A DNA stretch of 54,923 bases from Streptomyces sp. NRRL F-2580 (GTDB lineage: Bacteria > Actinomycetota > Actinomycetes > Streptomycetales > Streptomycetaceae), in the NCBI RefSeq assembly GCF_000720115.1, contig NZ_JOIR01000052.1:1-54923 (forward strand), given 5' to 3'. This document shows positions 1-8,847 of this stretch, one piece after another. A model generated the notes under the pieces. That model was not told the origin of the DNA and did no database searches. It was given only the letters and a program-made list of their open reading frames with translations. Every line of letters begins with the position of its first letter. Within the stretch, counting starts at the first letter, position 1. A program made the position numbers and the translations under genes.

Positions 1-334
1 AGTAGACGGTGCCCTGGTAGAACTTGCAGCCCGGCATGTTCTTGACGTCCTTGATCTTGCCGTGCTTCTTGCCCTGGTTCTTCTTGCCGTGCTTCTTGCC
101 CTTGCCGTGGCCTTGGTTGTCCTTCTTGCCCTTGCTCTCATGACCGCTCTTCGCATGGTCGGCAACCAGCGTGACCGACTCGCCGACCTGCGGCTTGGCC
201 GGCGCGGCGAATGCACTGGTGGGCAGCAGCACGCCTCCCCCGACAATCGCGGCCGAGACGGCGCGCTTACCGGAGGCTCCTCGCCCTGGCCGGCTGAGGA
301 CACCCGCCCCGCCTGCCCCCGCCCGCACGGGCAC
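1..334 (-). CDS. Secreted Lys/His-rich small protein, cut by window edge
   Basis: The reading frame on the reverse strand runs off the left edge. It begins with a basic stretch (ASGKRAV), a hydrophobic core (AAIVGGGVLLP) and an Ala-x-Ala site (SAFAAPA), so a Sec signal peptide is visible. The mature part is very rich in Lys, Gly and His (repeats of GKGKKHGKK), then NMPGCKFYQGTVY at the edge. I do not recognise the family. The start is uncertain: GTG codons lie at 334, 328 and 382 and none has a convincing ribosome site. The low-complexity composition means several frames stay open here; I chose this one for the signal peptide. Confidence 0.6.
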   Translation of the reverse strand, partial: MPVRAGAGGAGVLSRPGRGASGKRAVSAAIVGGGVLLPTSAFAAPAKPQVGESVTLVADHAKSGHESKGKKDNQGHGKGKKHGKKNQGKKHGKIKDVKNMPGCKFYQGTVY

Positions 335-423
335 GGCTGCCGGCTTCGTTTTCCGGCTCGACTCGTGAGGATCTCTTCGCACAGCGGCTTTCGCATGCGC
401 CGTCGGGTCGCTGAAGTAGGTAC

Positions 424-807
424 ATGCCATCCACATCGGCCGCACCGACCTCCGAACCTCCCGAGGATGGAACCGACGACCATTGCGAACGGGTGCGGCG
501 CATCCTCACCCGGGCCGGTTTCGACACGGCGTCGGAGCGGGGTGACGGCCTGCGCGTGTGGACGGCTCCGGAGGGGGTCATGGTGGGGTGGGTCGCACGG
601 GAGGTGCTGCGGCCGACCGTTCAAGTCCACGGGCACAAAGAGGACCTCTCCCGGTTCACTTCCCTGGCCGGCCTGCACAAGGCGCTCCAGACCGCCCTCG
701 CGCTGATTCTGCGCGAAGCGGGCCTCGATGTCGCCACCCGCGGGAATCATCTCGTGGCCGTCTGGCCCGGGACGGCGTCACCGGCGGGCGACGAGGCGGG
801 CCCGTAG
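424..807 (+). CDS. Conserved hypothetical protein, 127 aa
   Basis: A 127-residue soluble protein starting at ATG 424. It has an acidic N-terminus (TSEPPEDGTDDH), a core with a predicted alpha/beta pattern (GLRVWTAPEGVMVGW, VQVHGH) and a C-terminal helix (LALILREAGLDVATRG). Third-position GC is high throughout, unlike the competing frames on either strand. No catalytic motif is visible and I do not recognise a named family. It stands alone, convergent with the AraC gene that follows. Confidence 0.6.
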   Translation: MPSTSAAPTSEPPEDGTDDHCERVRRILTRAGFDTASERGDGLRVWTAPEGVMVGWVAREVLRPTVQVHGHKEDLSRFTSLAGLHKALQTALALILREAGLDVATRGNHLVAVWPGTASPAGDEAGP

Positions 808-865
808 GCCAAGGGGCCGCACGCCGCACAGGACTGTGGCACTGCGGCTGGCCTGTCGTCCCCGG

Positions 866-1843
866 TCAGGACTGGGCCAGCGTGCGCCGGGGAGGACCTC
901 CGTAGGCGGCGCGGTAGGCGGCCGAGAAGCGTCCCTGGTGGTGGAAGCCCCACCGCTGGGCGATGGCAGTCACCGTGTCGCGCGACGGATCCGCCGCGAG
1001 CAGGTCGGCATGGGCGAGAGCCAGCCGTACGCGGCGCAGGTAGGCCGTCGGAGTCGTCCCGAGGTGGCGTCGGAAGGCGTACTGGAGCGCCCTCGGGGTG
1101 ACACCGGCTGCTGCGGCCATCTCGCCCAGGCCGATTTCGGCATCCGGCTCCGCCTCGATGAAGGCGACCGCCCGGCGGACGGTCTCCGGCGTCGCGTCCC
1201 GGGTGTCCGCGAGCACGGGCTCGGGGCGGGCGTTACTGGGGAAGGCGACGAGGACGGTCGCGGCGAGCATCCTGGCGAAGGCGTCGATCATCAGGGGTTC
1301 GCTCTCCCCCGGCAGGGCCAGGACGCTCTCCTCGACGTAGTTGACGGTCCTCTTCCACTGGGTGGCGAGGGCGTCGGAGGCCGGAGTGAAGCGGGTGAGG
1401 CGTAACGGGCGTGCGGACCGTCCGGGCATGCGGCCCGCGAGCTGTTCGAGCAGGGCGAGCGGGATGGTCACGGCGCGCAGCTCGGCCGCTTGCACGCGGC
1501 CCGCGTAGGGAAGGTGCGGTTGCGAGATCGCCAGGACGTCGCCGGGCCCGGCTTCGGTGACGTCGTCCGCGCACTCCCGGGCCATGCGGCCGCTGACCAC
1601 GTGCGTGATGGCCACCGCTCCCAGGGGGTCAGTGGTGTAGGCGTAGTCCGTCGGCAAGGACAGGGTGCTGAGCGACACGGGACCGGCGGCGGTGCGGGTG
1701 TACCAGAAGGAGCTGTGCGGGGCGGGTGCCTTCATGCGCAGGCTCGTTCCGTACGCCGCCTTCAGCCAGTCGCGGGCGACGTCCACGTCGGTGGTCCGAA
1801 CGCTCCTGACGCCGGGTGGGTCCGCGTACGGCTGAAGAGGCAT
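866..1843 (-). CDS. AraC-family transcriptional regulator
   Basis: A 325-residue DNA-binding regulator. The N-terminal part (about 1-200) resembles the AraC_binding_2 ligand domain, with the STLSLPTDYAYTTDPL to HVVSGRM region. The C-terminal 100 residues carry the double helix-turn-helix of the AraC/XylS type (IGLGEMAAAAGVTPRALQYAFRRH, then TAIAQRWGFHHQGRFSAAYR). The start is ATG 1843 because AAGGAGG sits 7-8 bases upstream; the open frame extends further but has no support there. It is divergent from the SDR gene at 2350, which is a plausible target (inference). Confidence 0.9.
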   Translation of the reverse strand: MPLQPYADPPGVRSVRTTDVDVARDWLKAAYGTSLRMKAPAPHSSFWYTRTAAGPVSLSTLSLPTDYAYTTDPLGAVAITHVVSGRMARECADDVTEAGPGDVLAISQPHLPYAGRVQAAELRAVTIPLALLEQLAGRMPGRSARPLRLTRFTPASDALATQWKRTVNYVEESVLALPGESEPLMIDAFARMLAATVLVAFPSNARPEPVLADTRDATPETVRRAVAFIEAEPDAEIGLGEMAAAAGVTPRALQYAFRRHLGTTPTAYLRRVRLALAHADLLAADPSRDTVTAIAQRWGFHHQGRFSAAYRAAYGGPPRRTLAQS

Positions 1844-2073
1844 GGTGAGGGACCTCCTTCGGCAGCGAGCGCGGCACGGGCGGCACGGCGAGCAGTGCGG
1901 GCCCCAGCGTACGTCGCGGAACGGGTGCAGGTGTACGTCCAGGCGTCCTCCCCGGGGCGCAGGCCTGGGCGACCAGGCAGATCGCCACGAGGGGGCCCTT
2001 GGCCCAGCCGCGGTTGAGGAGGCGGTACGGACCCACCCCGGAGCCGGTGCTCGACTCTCTGGGCGGGGTCTCG

Positions 2074-2104
2074 CCCGGCGGTACGCCGCCGCCGTACCGC
2101 CGGG
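2074..2104. repeat. Perfect 12-bp inverted repeat in divergent intergenic region
   Basis: CCCGGCGGTACG is followed after 7 bases by CGTACCGCCGGG. It lies in the 506-base gap (1844-2349) between the divergent AraC and SDR genes. It could be an operator or a GC-rich hairpin; there is no T-tract. Nothing else gene-like is convincing in this gap. Confidence 0.5.
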
Positions 2105-2349
2105 GCGCGTTTCACGTGCCTGGGTCTGGACCATGTGCAGACATGTCTGCCTCCTCGCCACGAAAGCCGGGCCCAGCCTTCCGGCAGGTCGGCCGGGGCT
2201 GTCCCACCCCCTCGCGGGCCAGTCCCCCGGACCGCCCGGCCAGACCGAATCCGAGGGGCCCGGGGCACGGCGCCCGAGCAAAGCCCGGGCCGCCGAGGGC
2301 CCCCGTCCTGGCCGGGCGTAGGCCGTACCGGTGAGGGTAGGCGCCGCGT

Positions 2350-3150
2350 ATGAACGCTTTGCGTCCGCTGGCCGTCGTCACCGGCGCCTCCAGCGGTATC
2401 GGCTTCGAGCTGGCAACGGAGGCCGCGGTCCACGGTCACGACCTGGTCATCGCCGCCGAGGAGCACTCGATCGAGGACGCGGCCGCCCGTCTGGAGGTTC
2501 ACGGGGTGGAGGTCCGGGCGGTCCAGACGGACCTCGCCACGTATGCGGGCGCCGAGACCCTCGTCCGGCAGGCGCGGGCCCTGCGGCGGCCCGTACGCAC
2601 CGTGGTGCTCAATGCCGGGATCGGCCACGGCGGCGCCTTCCTGGACGCCGACCTCGCCGGACTGACCCGCGTGATCGATCTCAACATCACCGCAACGGTC
2701 CATCTGTGCCGGCGGCTGCTGGAGGATCTGGTGGCGCAGGGCGAGGGGCGGCTCCTCATCACGTCCTCGGTCGCGACGCAGGTTCCCGGTCCGTATCACG
2801 CGGTGTACAACGCCTCCACGACGTTCCTGCGCTCCTTCGGCTTGGCGCTGCGCACCGAGCTCCGCGGTTCGGGTGTCACGGTCACCGTCCTGATGCCCGG
2901 GCCCCCGCACACGCGGTTCTTCGTACGGTCGGGTCTGCTCAGCACGCGGCTCGGGCGTTCCCGCAAGGAGGATCCCGCCTTCGTGGCCCGACAGGCGTAC
3001 GAGGCCTTGGTCTCCGGCCGCGCCCAGGTGGTGGCGGGCTCGCTGCACACCCGAGCGCAGGAGCTGGCCGCGCACGCCCTCCCCGTACGCGCGAAGGCGA
3101 CCCTGCACCGCCGACTGGCCGAACCGGGCGGTAGCCGGAGCCACCTCTGA
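2350..3150 (+). CDS. SDR-family oxidoreductase with altered catalytic tetrad
   Basis: A 266-residue classical short-chain dehydrogenase/reductase. The NAD(P)-binding motif TGASSGIG is at residues 11-18, NAG of the central strand near 89, and the catalytic Ser in LLITSSVA near 139. The active-site segment reads AVYNASTTF where the family has Y-x-x-x-K, so the catalytic Lys position is Thr (ACG, one base from AAG). After the Rossmann domain come the usual PGPPHT substrate-loop residues. Substrate unknown. It is divergent from the AraC regulator, which may control it. A Lys-to-Thr change would be expected to impair normal hydride transfer. Confidence 0.85.
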   Translation: MNALRPLAVVTGASSGIGFELATEAAVHGHDLVIAAEEHSIEDAAARLEVHGVEVRAVQTDLATYAGAETLVRQARALRRPVRTVVLNAGIGHGGAFLDADLAGLTRVIDLNITATVHLCRRLLEDLVAQGEGRLLITSSVATQVPGPYHAVYNASTTFLRSFGLALRTELRGSGVTVTVLMPGPPHTRFFVRSGLLSTRLGRSRKEDPAFVARQAYEALVSGRAQVVAGSLHTRAQELAAHALPVRAKATLHRRLAEPGGSRSHL

Positions 3151-3442
3151 GAGTCGGGGACGTGGGACGCCGCCCGTGGACCTTCTACGCGCCGCGCCGT
3201 AGTGGACCTGTCGTCGGAACCCTCAGCCGCCCGCACCTGCTCGTCCGACGGACCGGCCGGGCGCCGCCGACACTCGGCCGCGGATCTGCCGCGCTCCGGT
3301 TCAGGACCGGCGGCAGGGGAAGGCGCGCAGGGACCGAGTCGCACGCCGGGCCCGAGCCGGCGCGACAACCGCCGCGCCTGCGCCGACGCGGCAGCGGCGG
3401 TCCACCGGGGTGACCGACACCCCGACGAAGGGAGTGAGCGAC

Positions 3443-3988
3443 ATGCGCATCGCGTTTCTGACCGCCCCGGAGGGTGTGGAGGAGGTCGAGCTCACCGTGC
3501 CCTGGAAGGCCGTCGAGACGGCCGGCTGGGTCCCGCAGCTCGTATCGACCGAGCCCGGACGGGTGCAGGCGTTCAACCACCTCGACAAGGCGAACACCTA
3601 CCCCGTCGACCACCTGCTGGCCGGCGACACCTCGGACGCCTTCGACGCACTCGTGCTGCCGGGCGGTGTCGCCAATCCGGACGCCCTGCGCATGAACGAA
3701 CGCGCCGTCGGGTTCGTCCGGAGCTTCTTCGATGCGGGCAAGCCCGTCGCGGCGATCTGCCACGCGCCCTGGACCCTGGTCGAAGCCGACGTCGTACGCG
3801 GCAGGACGCTGACCTCGTGGCCCAGCCTGGCGACCGACATCCGCAACGCGGGAGGCACCTGGGTCGACGAGGAAGTCCAGGTCTGCCGCGCGGCTCCGGC
3901 GACGCTCGTCACCAGCCGCAAACCCGACGACCTCGACGCCTTCTGCGCCACGCTCGTGAAGGAGTTCACCCTCGCCGCGCAGGCGTGA
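3443..3988 (+). CDS. DJ-1/PfpI-family protein (class I glutamine amidotransferase-like)
   Basis: A 181-residue single-domain DJ-1/PfpI protein of the general-stress type. It starts MRIAFLTAPEGVEEVELTVPW and has LPGG near 72 and the nucleophile elbow AICHAPW with Cys near 107, followed by TSWPSLATDIRNAGG. Family members act as deglycases, chaperones or proteases on damaged protein; the actual activity is not readable here. ATG 3443 is preferred over a GTG at 3410 because AAGGGAG lies upstream at the correct distance. Confidence 0.88.
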   Translation: MRIAFLTAPEGVEEVELTVPWKAVETAGWVPQLVSTEPGRVQAFNHLDKANTYPVDHLLAGDTSDAFDALVLPGGVANPDALRMNERAVGFVRSFFDAGKPVAAICHAPWTLVEADVVRGRTLTSWPSLATDIRNAGGTWVDEEVQVCRAAPATLVTSRKPDDLDAFCATLVKEFTLAAQA

Positions 3989-4084
3989 CGGCACAGCGCC
4001 CGTCCTGGAGCGAGGGCTGCGGTGTCGCCTCGGCGAACTCCCGCGCGAGGCCGTCCCGCGCCGGAGCACGGTGAAGCGCGGGCG

Positions 4085-4481
4085 TCAGCCGACATGGCCA
4101 GGACGGGCCGTGCCGGTCGTCACGGGGTGGCTCCCGTGCGCTCTGGTTGCCATCGGCGTCCACGAAGGCGCCGTGGCGGCCATCACCCGGCAACGGCGCC
4201 AGAACGTCGAGCTCGGGCCAGGTCGCTCCCCCGCTGTCCTTGCGCAGGTCGACGACCCACCCGCAGGGCCTGGAGACGTCGAGCGTGCGGACCACCTGTG
4301 CACCGGGCCGGGTGTCGGCCCGGTCACGGTGCGGGTGCCGTACGCGACCAACGCCCGGTGGTGCAGCCAGGAACGCGCCCGGCCGGCCAGGGGCCCGGAC
4401 CACCAGGACGTACGGCTGCCTGGAGCACCGCGAGGGGGCCGGCACGGCACCGTGGACGGCTACCTCCTCCGCCATCCCCAT
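4085..4481 (-). pseudogene. Remnant of an S41-family (C-terminal processing) peptidase
   Basis: On the reverse strand the frame carries PGAQVVRTLDVSRPCGWVVDLRKDSGGATWPELDVLAPL followed by GDGRHGAFVDADG (shown in two pieces across about 4160-4320). This matches the conserved G-W-x-V-D-L-R-x-x-x-G-G-x-x-W-P block of S41 peptidases. Homology stops soon after, before the catalytic Ser region, and no signal peptide or PDZ part is present, so only an internal fragment survives. It is convergent with nothing and lies between the PfpI and antiporter genes. Confidence 0.6.
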
Positions 4482-4589
4482 GGATCCTCCCGAGCTGCCG
4501 GCGATCACCGCGCACCGAAGCAGCAGAGATATGTCGAGGCTGCCCGCTGCAAGATCGGGTAGGCGGTCCCCACAGGGTCTCGTACGGGA

Positions 4590-5864
4590 ATGGTGATCGG
4601 CTTGCTGGGTTGGACGGGGATCGACGTGGTGTACGCCTGCGCGGGCCTGGGGGCGTTGTGCGCGGCGGTGCTTCCGACTGCCCTGGCGAAGCGGCCCCTG
4701 TCCTTGCCCATGGTGTTTCTGGCGGCGGGTTTCCTGGTTTTTCTGCTGCCGCTCGACGCGCTCCCGGCACTCGATCCCGTCCGGCACCGGAGCCTGGTGG
4801 AGCATCTCACCGAGGTCTGCGTCGTGGTCGCGTTGATGGGCGCCGGACTGGCCATCAACAGGCCTCCGGGCCGGCGTGCCTGGTCGACGACGTGGCGGCT
4901 GCTGGGCTTGGCCATGCCCCTGACGATCCTGCTCACCGCGGCCGTGGCGGGCTGGTTGGTGGGGTGGCCGCCGGCCGTGGCCCTGCTTGTGGCGGCTGCC
5001 CTCGCTCCCACGGACCCGGTATTGGCCGCAGAAGTACGCGTGGGTGAGCCGACGGACGAGGACGACGATGAGGACGAGGTTCGCTTCGCGCTCACCAGCG
5101 AGGCAGGGCTCAACGACGGTCTGGCCTTCCCCTTCGTCCTGGCGGCCATCGCGCTGACCACGGCCTCGGCGACGGGTTGGTCCACGGATGGGCTCTGGCA
5201 CTGGGTGTGGAGCGACATCCTGGTGCGCAGCGTGGTGGGATTGGCGGTGGGGCTCGGCGTCGGACGGCTCCTCGGCTGGATGTTCTTCCAGGCCTCCTGG
5301 AAGGCGCTGCGGCTCTCCGAACACCGCGAGGGCTTCGTCGCGCTCGCCGCGACCTTCACGGCCTACGGGCTGACCGAACTCCTCCACGGCTACGGTTTCC
5401 TCGCTGTGTTCGTCGCGGCCTGCACGATCCGCAACGCAGAGCGCGCCCATCGGTACCACCGCGTCATGCACGCCTTCACCGATCAGGTCGAACGGCTCCT
5501 CACGGCCGTCATCCTCTTCCTCGTCGGCGGCTTCATCGCCGACGGTGGCCTCGCCGCACTGACCTGGCGTGGAGCCGTCCTGGGGCTCGTGCTGTTCCTG
5601 CTGATCCGCCCGGCCGTCGGCTGGGCCGTCCAAATGCGGGGCAGTGCCACGGGGAAAGAGCGCATGATCATCGCGGTGTTCGGCATCCGGGGCATCGGAT
5701 CGTTCTTCTATCTTGCCTACGCATTGGGCGAAGCCGAGTTCGCCGCGCCCGCGCGCGAGCTGTGGGCCGTGGTGACGTTCACCGTGTTGCTCTCAGTACT
5801 CCTGCACGGCATCGCGGCGACACCCGTTACGGCCCGGCTCGACCGCTCGGCCCCGGAGGGATGA
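4590..5864 (+). CDS. CPA1-family cation/proton antiporter
   Basis: A 424-residue integral membrane protein with about 12 hydrophobic segments. The CPA1 hallmark regions are present: APTDPVLAAEVRVG near 137-150 and EAGLNDGLAFPFVLAA near 172-187, where the Asn-Asp pair is the ion-binding site. A very acidic loop (PTDEDDDEDEVRF) lies between them. A second conserved stretch IIAVFGIRGIGSFFYLAYA is near 355-373. It exchanges Na+ or K+ for H+ across the membrane in pH and salt homeostasis. Start ATG 4590 has only a weak ribosome site. Confidence 0.9.
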   Translation: MVIGLLGWTGIDVVYACAGLGALCAAVLPTALAKRPLSLPMVFLAAGFLVFLLPLDALPALDPVRHRSLVEHLTEVCVVVALMGAGLAINRPPGRRAWSTTWRLLGLAMPLTILLTAAVAGWLVGWPPAVALLVAAALAPTDPVLAAEVRVGEPTDEDDDEDEVRFALTSEAGLNDGLAFPFVLAAIALTTASATGWSTDGLWHWVWSDILVRSVVGLAVGLGVGRLLGWMFFQASWKALRLSEHREGFVALAATFTAYGLTELLHGYGFLAVFVAACTIRNAERAHRYHRVMHAFTDQVERLLTAVILFLVGGFIADGGLAALTWRGAVLGLVLFLLIRPAVGWAVQMRGSATGKERMIIAVFGIRGIGSFFYLAYALGEAEFAAPARELWAVVTFTVLLSVLLHGIAATPVTARLDRSAPEG

Positions 5865-5976
5865 GAAGAGCCGAGCACCGATGGTCTCCTCGCGTGCTCG
5901 GTCCGCGGGCGTACCGCACGGCGAGATCAGTCGTCGATCGGGCGGGGCTTCCGGGCCCGGAGCCAGGCCGTCCCTG

Positions 5977-6297
5977 TCAGTTCTGGGCGCGGCCCGTGTC
6001 CGAGCGCGGGTAGAGCGGGGCGATGCTCGCCCAGTACCGCTCGAGGTGCGCGTCGGCTGTCCGCAACGCTTGATTGCCCGGCAGGTCGAGGAAGGCGGCG
6101 TGCGGGCCGACCCCGCGGTCGTGAACCGCGCCGGCCCCGGAGGATGTGGCCCGGCTCCATGGCGCGCGGGCGGCGTCGGCGCCGTGCCCGCTGTGGCGTC
6201 GTGCGCGAGTGCGCCACCAACGCCCCGTGAGGACGCCGGTGGTGACGGCTGCCGCGGCCACGGCGGCCAGGACCTGCAGACCGTGTTGCACGGCCAT
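5977..6297 (-). CDS. Small membrane-anchored hypothetical protein
   Basis: A 106-residue protein beginning MAVQHGLQVLAAVAAAAVTTG, one N-terminal transmembrane helix, followed by a basic patch (RWWRTRARRH) and a soluble tail ending in an ordered-looking segment (ALRTADAHLERYWASIAPLYPR). ATG 6297 is chosen because GGAGGA lies 5-6 bases upstream; in-frame ATGs at 6309 and 6378 lack this. Family not recognised. It is oriented with the DUF4235 operon downstream of it and could be its last gene, though a 90-base gap separates them. Confidence 0.55.
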   Translation of the reverse strand: MAVQHGLQVLAAVAAAAVTTGVLTGRWWRTRARRHSGHGADAARAPWSRATSSGAGAVHDRGVGPHAAFLDLPGNQALRTADAHLERYWASIAPLYPRSDTGRAQN

Positions 6298-6387
6298 GAC
6301 TTCCTCCATGAGAGGAACGTTGTCGGCAAAGGGTGTGGTGGGGGCGGTGCCGGCCGGCTCGGGGAGAGTGGCCGGCACCGCGGCTGG

Positions 6388-6654
6388 TCAGCCCGGCCAG
6401 CTGCCCGTCAGACGCCGTACGGCCACAGCCCCTGACCTGTCGACCGAGGCCTTCACCACGGCGAAGATCGCACCCTGGATGGCTGCGGCGAGCAGGATCT
6501 GCTTCCAGCTCCGGTCCTCGTCGGTGGCGTCGGGAGCGTCGCCCTCTCCCTCAATGGTCTTCCACGCCTGCTTGAAGGCGGCGCCTGCGATCAAGCCGCT
6601 GAGGGCGCCCAGGGCCAGCCCGACGGGCTTGTAGGCGATCTTGGATGTCTTCAT
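6388..6654 (-). CDS. DUF4235 family membrane protein
   Basis: An 88-residue protein with two hydrophobic segments (VGLALGALSGLIAGAAF and ILLAAAIQGAIFAVVKA) separated by an acidic linker, the layout of DUF4235. It is the third gene of an overlapping trio: its ATG overlaps the stop of the DUF3618 gene by 4 bases, implying translational coupling. Function unknown; these genes often accompany DUF3618 and holin-like proteins in actinobacteria. A decayed paralog lies at 52475-52583. Confidence 0.88.
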   Translation of the reverse strand: MKTSKIAYKPVGLALGALSGLIAGAAFKQAWKTIEGEGDAPDATDEDRSWKQILLAAAIQGAIFAVVKASVDRSGAVAVRRLTGSWPG

Positions 6655-7139
6655 CGGCGACGTCCCCGGCTGCGGCGGACCAGCAGGAGGACGACTACGG
6701 CGGCTCCGGCCACCAGGAGCGGGGTGCGGTTGGCGCGTGCAGCCGTCGCCGCCTGACCGGCCTTCTCCAGGAGCGGGTCGGGCGTCTTGTCCGCCGCGTA
6801 CTGGCCCGCCTTGGCCGCACTCTCCCGTACCTGGGCTGCGGCCTGCGCGGTCTTCTCCAGGAGCGGGTCGGGGGTCTTGTCCTTCACCAGCTGGGCGGCG
6901 GCACCCGCCTTCTCGCGGATCTGGTCGGAGACCAGCACTGCCTTCTCGGCGGCCTGGTCCTTGACGGCGGCCGTCTTCTCCTTCGCCTGGGCCTTGATGT
7001 CGGCCTTCGCAGCGAGGGCCTCGACGGTCTGTCCCAGCTCGTCGCGGGTGCGCTCGACCTGATCGCGTAGTTCCGCCGAGCCGGAGTTGCCAGGGGTGGG
7101 GGCGGGGGTGCCGATGTTGGTTCGGGCGTCGTCGTTCAT
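6651..7139 (-). CDS. DUF3618 family protein
   Basis: A 162-residue, Ala/Lys-rich protein. The DUF3618 signature SAELRDQVERTRDELGQTVEALAAKAD lies at about 20-46 (quoted as a guide). A long amphipathic helical region with two copies of KTPDPLLEK follows, then a C-terminal transmembrane helix (LLVAGAAVVVLLLV) and a basic end RRSRGRRR. It overlaps its neighbours by 4 bases on each side. It is probably a membrane-anchored helical stress protein; no enzymatic motif. A 5'-truncated paralog is at 52580-53002. Confidence 0.88.
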   Translation of the reverse strand: MNDDARTNIGTPAPTPGNSGSAELRDQVERTRDELGQTVEALAAKADIKAQAKEKTAAVKDQAAEKAVLVSDQIREKAGAAAQLVKDKTPDPLLEKTAQAAAQVRESAAKAGQYAADKTPDPLLEKAGQAATAARANRTPLLVAGAAVVVLLLVRRSRGRRR

Positions 7140-7549
7140 CGGTGTGCCTTCTCCTTGATCTCGGCCAGATCGGCCTTGACGCTGTCAATGGTCTGCTCGG
7201 GAGCCGGGATACCGGCCCGGGCGATCTGCTTCTTTCCGGCCAGGGCAGTCCCGCCCGCCACGATCCCCAGGACCGCGGTGATGATGACGGCGGACGCCCA
7301 CACGGGAAGAACCAGCGCGAGAGCGGCGATGCAGGTTGCCACCAGCGCCTGAAGTGCCAGGATGCCGGCGATTCCTGCGGCGCCGAAGAGGCCGCCGCCC
7401 TTCCCGTAGCGCTTGCTCTTCTGCGTCATCTCCGCCCGGGCCAGCTGCATCTCTTCGCGCACCAGCTCGGACATCTGTTGCGAGGCGCGTGAAACCAGGA
7501 CGCCCACCGATTCGTCGGCGGCGTGGGACTGCCGCTCTACCGTGGTCAT
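7136..7549 (-). CDS. Phage-holin-like superfamily III (DUF1469) membrane protein
   Basis: A 137-residue protein: N-terminal helix (VGVLVSRASQQMSELVREEMQLARAEM), two transmembrane segments (FGAAGIAGILALQALVATCIAALALVL and SAVIITAVLGIVAGGTALAG), and a charged C-terminal tail (IDSVKADLAEIKEKAHR). This is the layout of holin-like superfamily III / DUF1469 proteins, which in bacteria usually travel with DUF3618. First gene of the trio; its TGA overlaps the next ATG. It is probably a membrane stress protein and need not have a phage origin. Confidence 0.88.
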   Translation of the reverse strand: MTTVERQSHAADESVGVLVSRASQQMSELVREEMQLARAEMTQKSKRYGKGGGLFGAAGIAGILALQALVATCIAALALVLPVWASAVIITAVLGIVAGGTALAGKKQIARAGIPAPEQTIDSVKADLAEIKEKAHR

Positions 7550-7721
7550 GGTGCGGACACCTTGCCCTTCTTCGCGTTCGTCGTCACGACGCGACTACCC
7601 CGCAACCGCACCGTCACCCGCGCGGCAACCGGCGTTGTACGAAAGGCGGCTTGCCAGCGACCCGCTCGTGGCCGGTACCCCCGCGATCGTCGTCTCCATC
7701 GGGGCCCGGCGGCGCCGGCTG

Positions 7722-8708
7722 CTACAGCCAGCCGTTGCGGCGGAAGGCACGGTAGAGGGCGCCTGCCGCGAGCGCCATGAGACCGACGGCGAGCGGGTAG
7801 CCGTAGGTCCAGCCGAGTTCCGGCATGTGCTCGAAGTTCATGCCGTAGACGCCGGCGACCATCGTGGGAATCGCGAAGATCGCCGCCCACGCGGAAATGC
7901 GTCGCATGTCGTCGTTCTGCCAGGTGCCCACGCGGGCCTGCTGCGCGCCGAGGACCGAGTCCAGCAGTTCGTCCAGGGTCCGCACCTCGATGTCCGTGCG
8001 GTGAAGGTGATCGGCGACGTCACGGATGTACGGTGCGATCTTCGGCTGGTGGTTCTCCTCACCCGGGCCGCCGGGCAGGAGGCCTTGGACCACCGGAACG
8101 AGCGGCTGCACAGCGTCACGGAACTCGCGTACCTCCCGCTTGAGGGAGTAGATGCTCCCGGTGTGGTCGACGCGGGAGGTCGAGAACACCTCGTCCTCGA
8201 GCCGGTTGAGCGTGGCGCGCACGCTTCGGGCGGCGTCGCTGTACGCATCGACGGTGACGTCCAGCACGGCGTGCAGCACAGCCCAGGGGCCATGGCTCAG
8301 CATGTCCGGATCGGCGTCCAGCCGGCGGGCGGCCTCGGTGCAGGGATCGATCGTTCCGTGGCTCACGGTGAGAACGCTGCGGGGTCCGACGAAGATCATG
8401 ACGTCGCCGGTCTCCACTGCCGCTTCTTCTTCCACGTACCGGAGGGTCTTCAGCGCGACCGCCAGGACGTCGCCGTATCGCTCGCGCTTCGGACGCTGTC
8501 GCCCGTGGAGCGCGTCCTCGACGGCCAACGGGTGAAGGCCCAGTTCCTCGGCCAGCTGGGCCAGTTCGCCTTCCGAGGGGCCTGCCAGTCGGACCCACGC
8601 GAACTCACCGTCGCCCAAGCCCCGCAGCCGCTTGAGGACAGACTGACAGGCGTCGTCCGGCAGCTCGCACTCCACGCGCTCCGACCGGCCCGAGACCTGG
8701 TCGTACAT
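7722..8708 (-). CDS. CorA-family magnesium/divalent cation transporter
   Basis: A 328-residue member of the CorA family. A cytosolic alpha/beta domain (1-230) and long stalk helix (KIAPYIRDVADHLHRTDIEVRT) are followed by two C-terminal transmembrane helices. The selectivity motif YGMNFEHMPEL is at about 286-296, and the last helix ends in the basic RAFRRNGWL. It forms pentameric Mg2+ or Co2+ channels. Start taken as ATG 8708; an in-frame ATG four codons upstream is also possible. Confidence 0.92.
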   Translation of the reverse strand: MYDQVSGRSERVECELPDDACQSVLKRLRGLGDGEFAWVRLAGPSEGELAQLAEELGLHPLAVEDALHGRQRPKRERYGDVLAVALKTLRYVEEEAAVETGDVMIFVGPRSVLTVSHGTIDPCTEAARRLDADPDMLSHGPWAVLHAVLDVTVDAYSDAARSVRATLNRLEDEVFSTSRVDHTGSIYSLKREVREFRDAVQPLVPVVQGLLPGGPGEENHQPKIAPYIRDVADHLHRTDIEVRTLDELLDSVLGAQQARVGTWQNDDMRRISAWAAIFAIPTMVAGVYGMNFEHMPELGWTYGYPLAVGLMALAAGALYRAFRRNGWL

Positions 8709-8847
8709 GACACATTCCATCTCCCGCGCATGCTTCACCAGCCCCGTTTCATGCGCCCGCAGCCGGTTCTCGTTCTGCGGGCGCCGTGTGGCGGGAGACA
8801 CCGGAGCAGCTCGTGTAGGCGCGCGGACGCGGGTAAGGAGCAACCCC

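Noticed and set aside
1629..2036. Reverse frame MGPYRLLNRGWAKGPLV upstream of AraC
   Set aside because: No ribosome site and poor codon bias; it overlaps the AraC start in another frame.
3966..5633. 555-codon open frame on the reverse strand
   Set aside because: It is mostly the antisense of the antiporter gene, held open by GC bias. Only its last third shows protein homology, reported as the S41 remnant.
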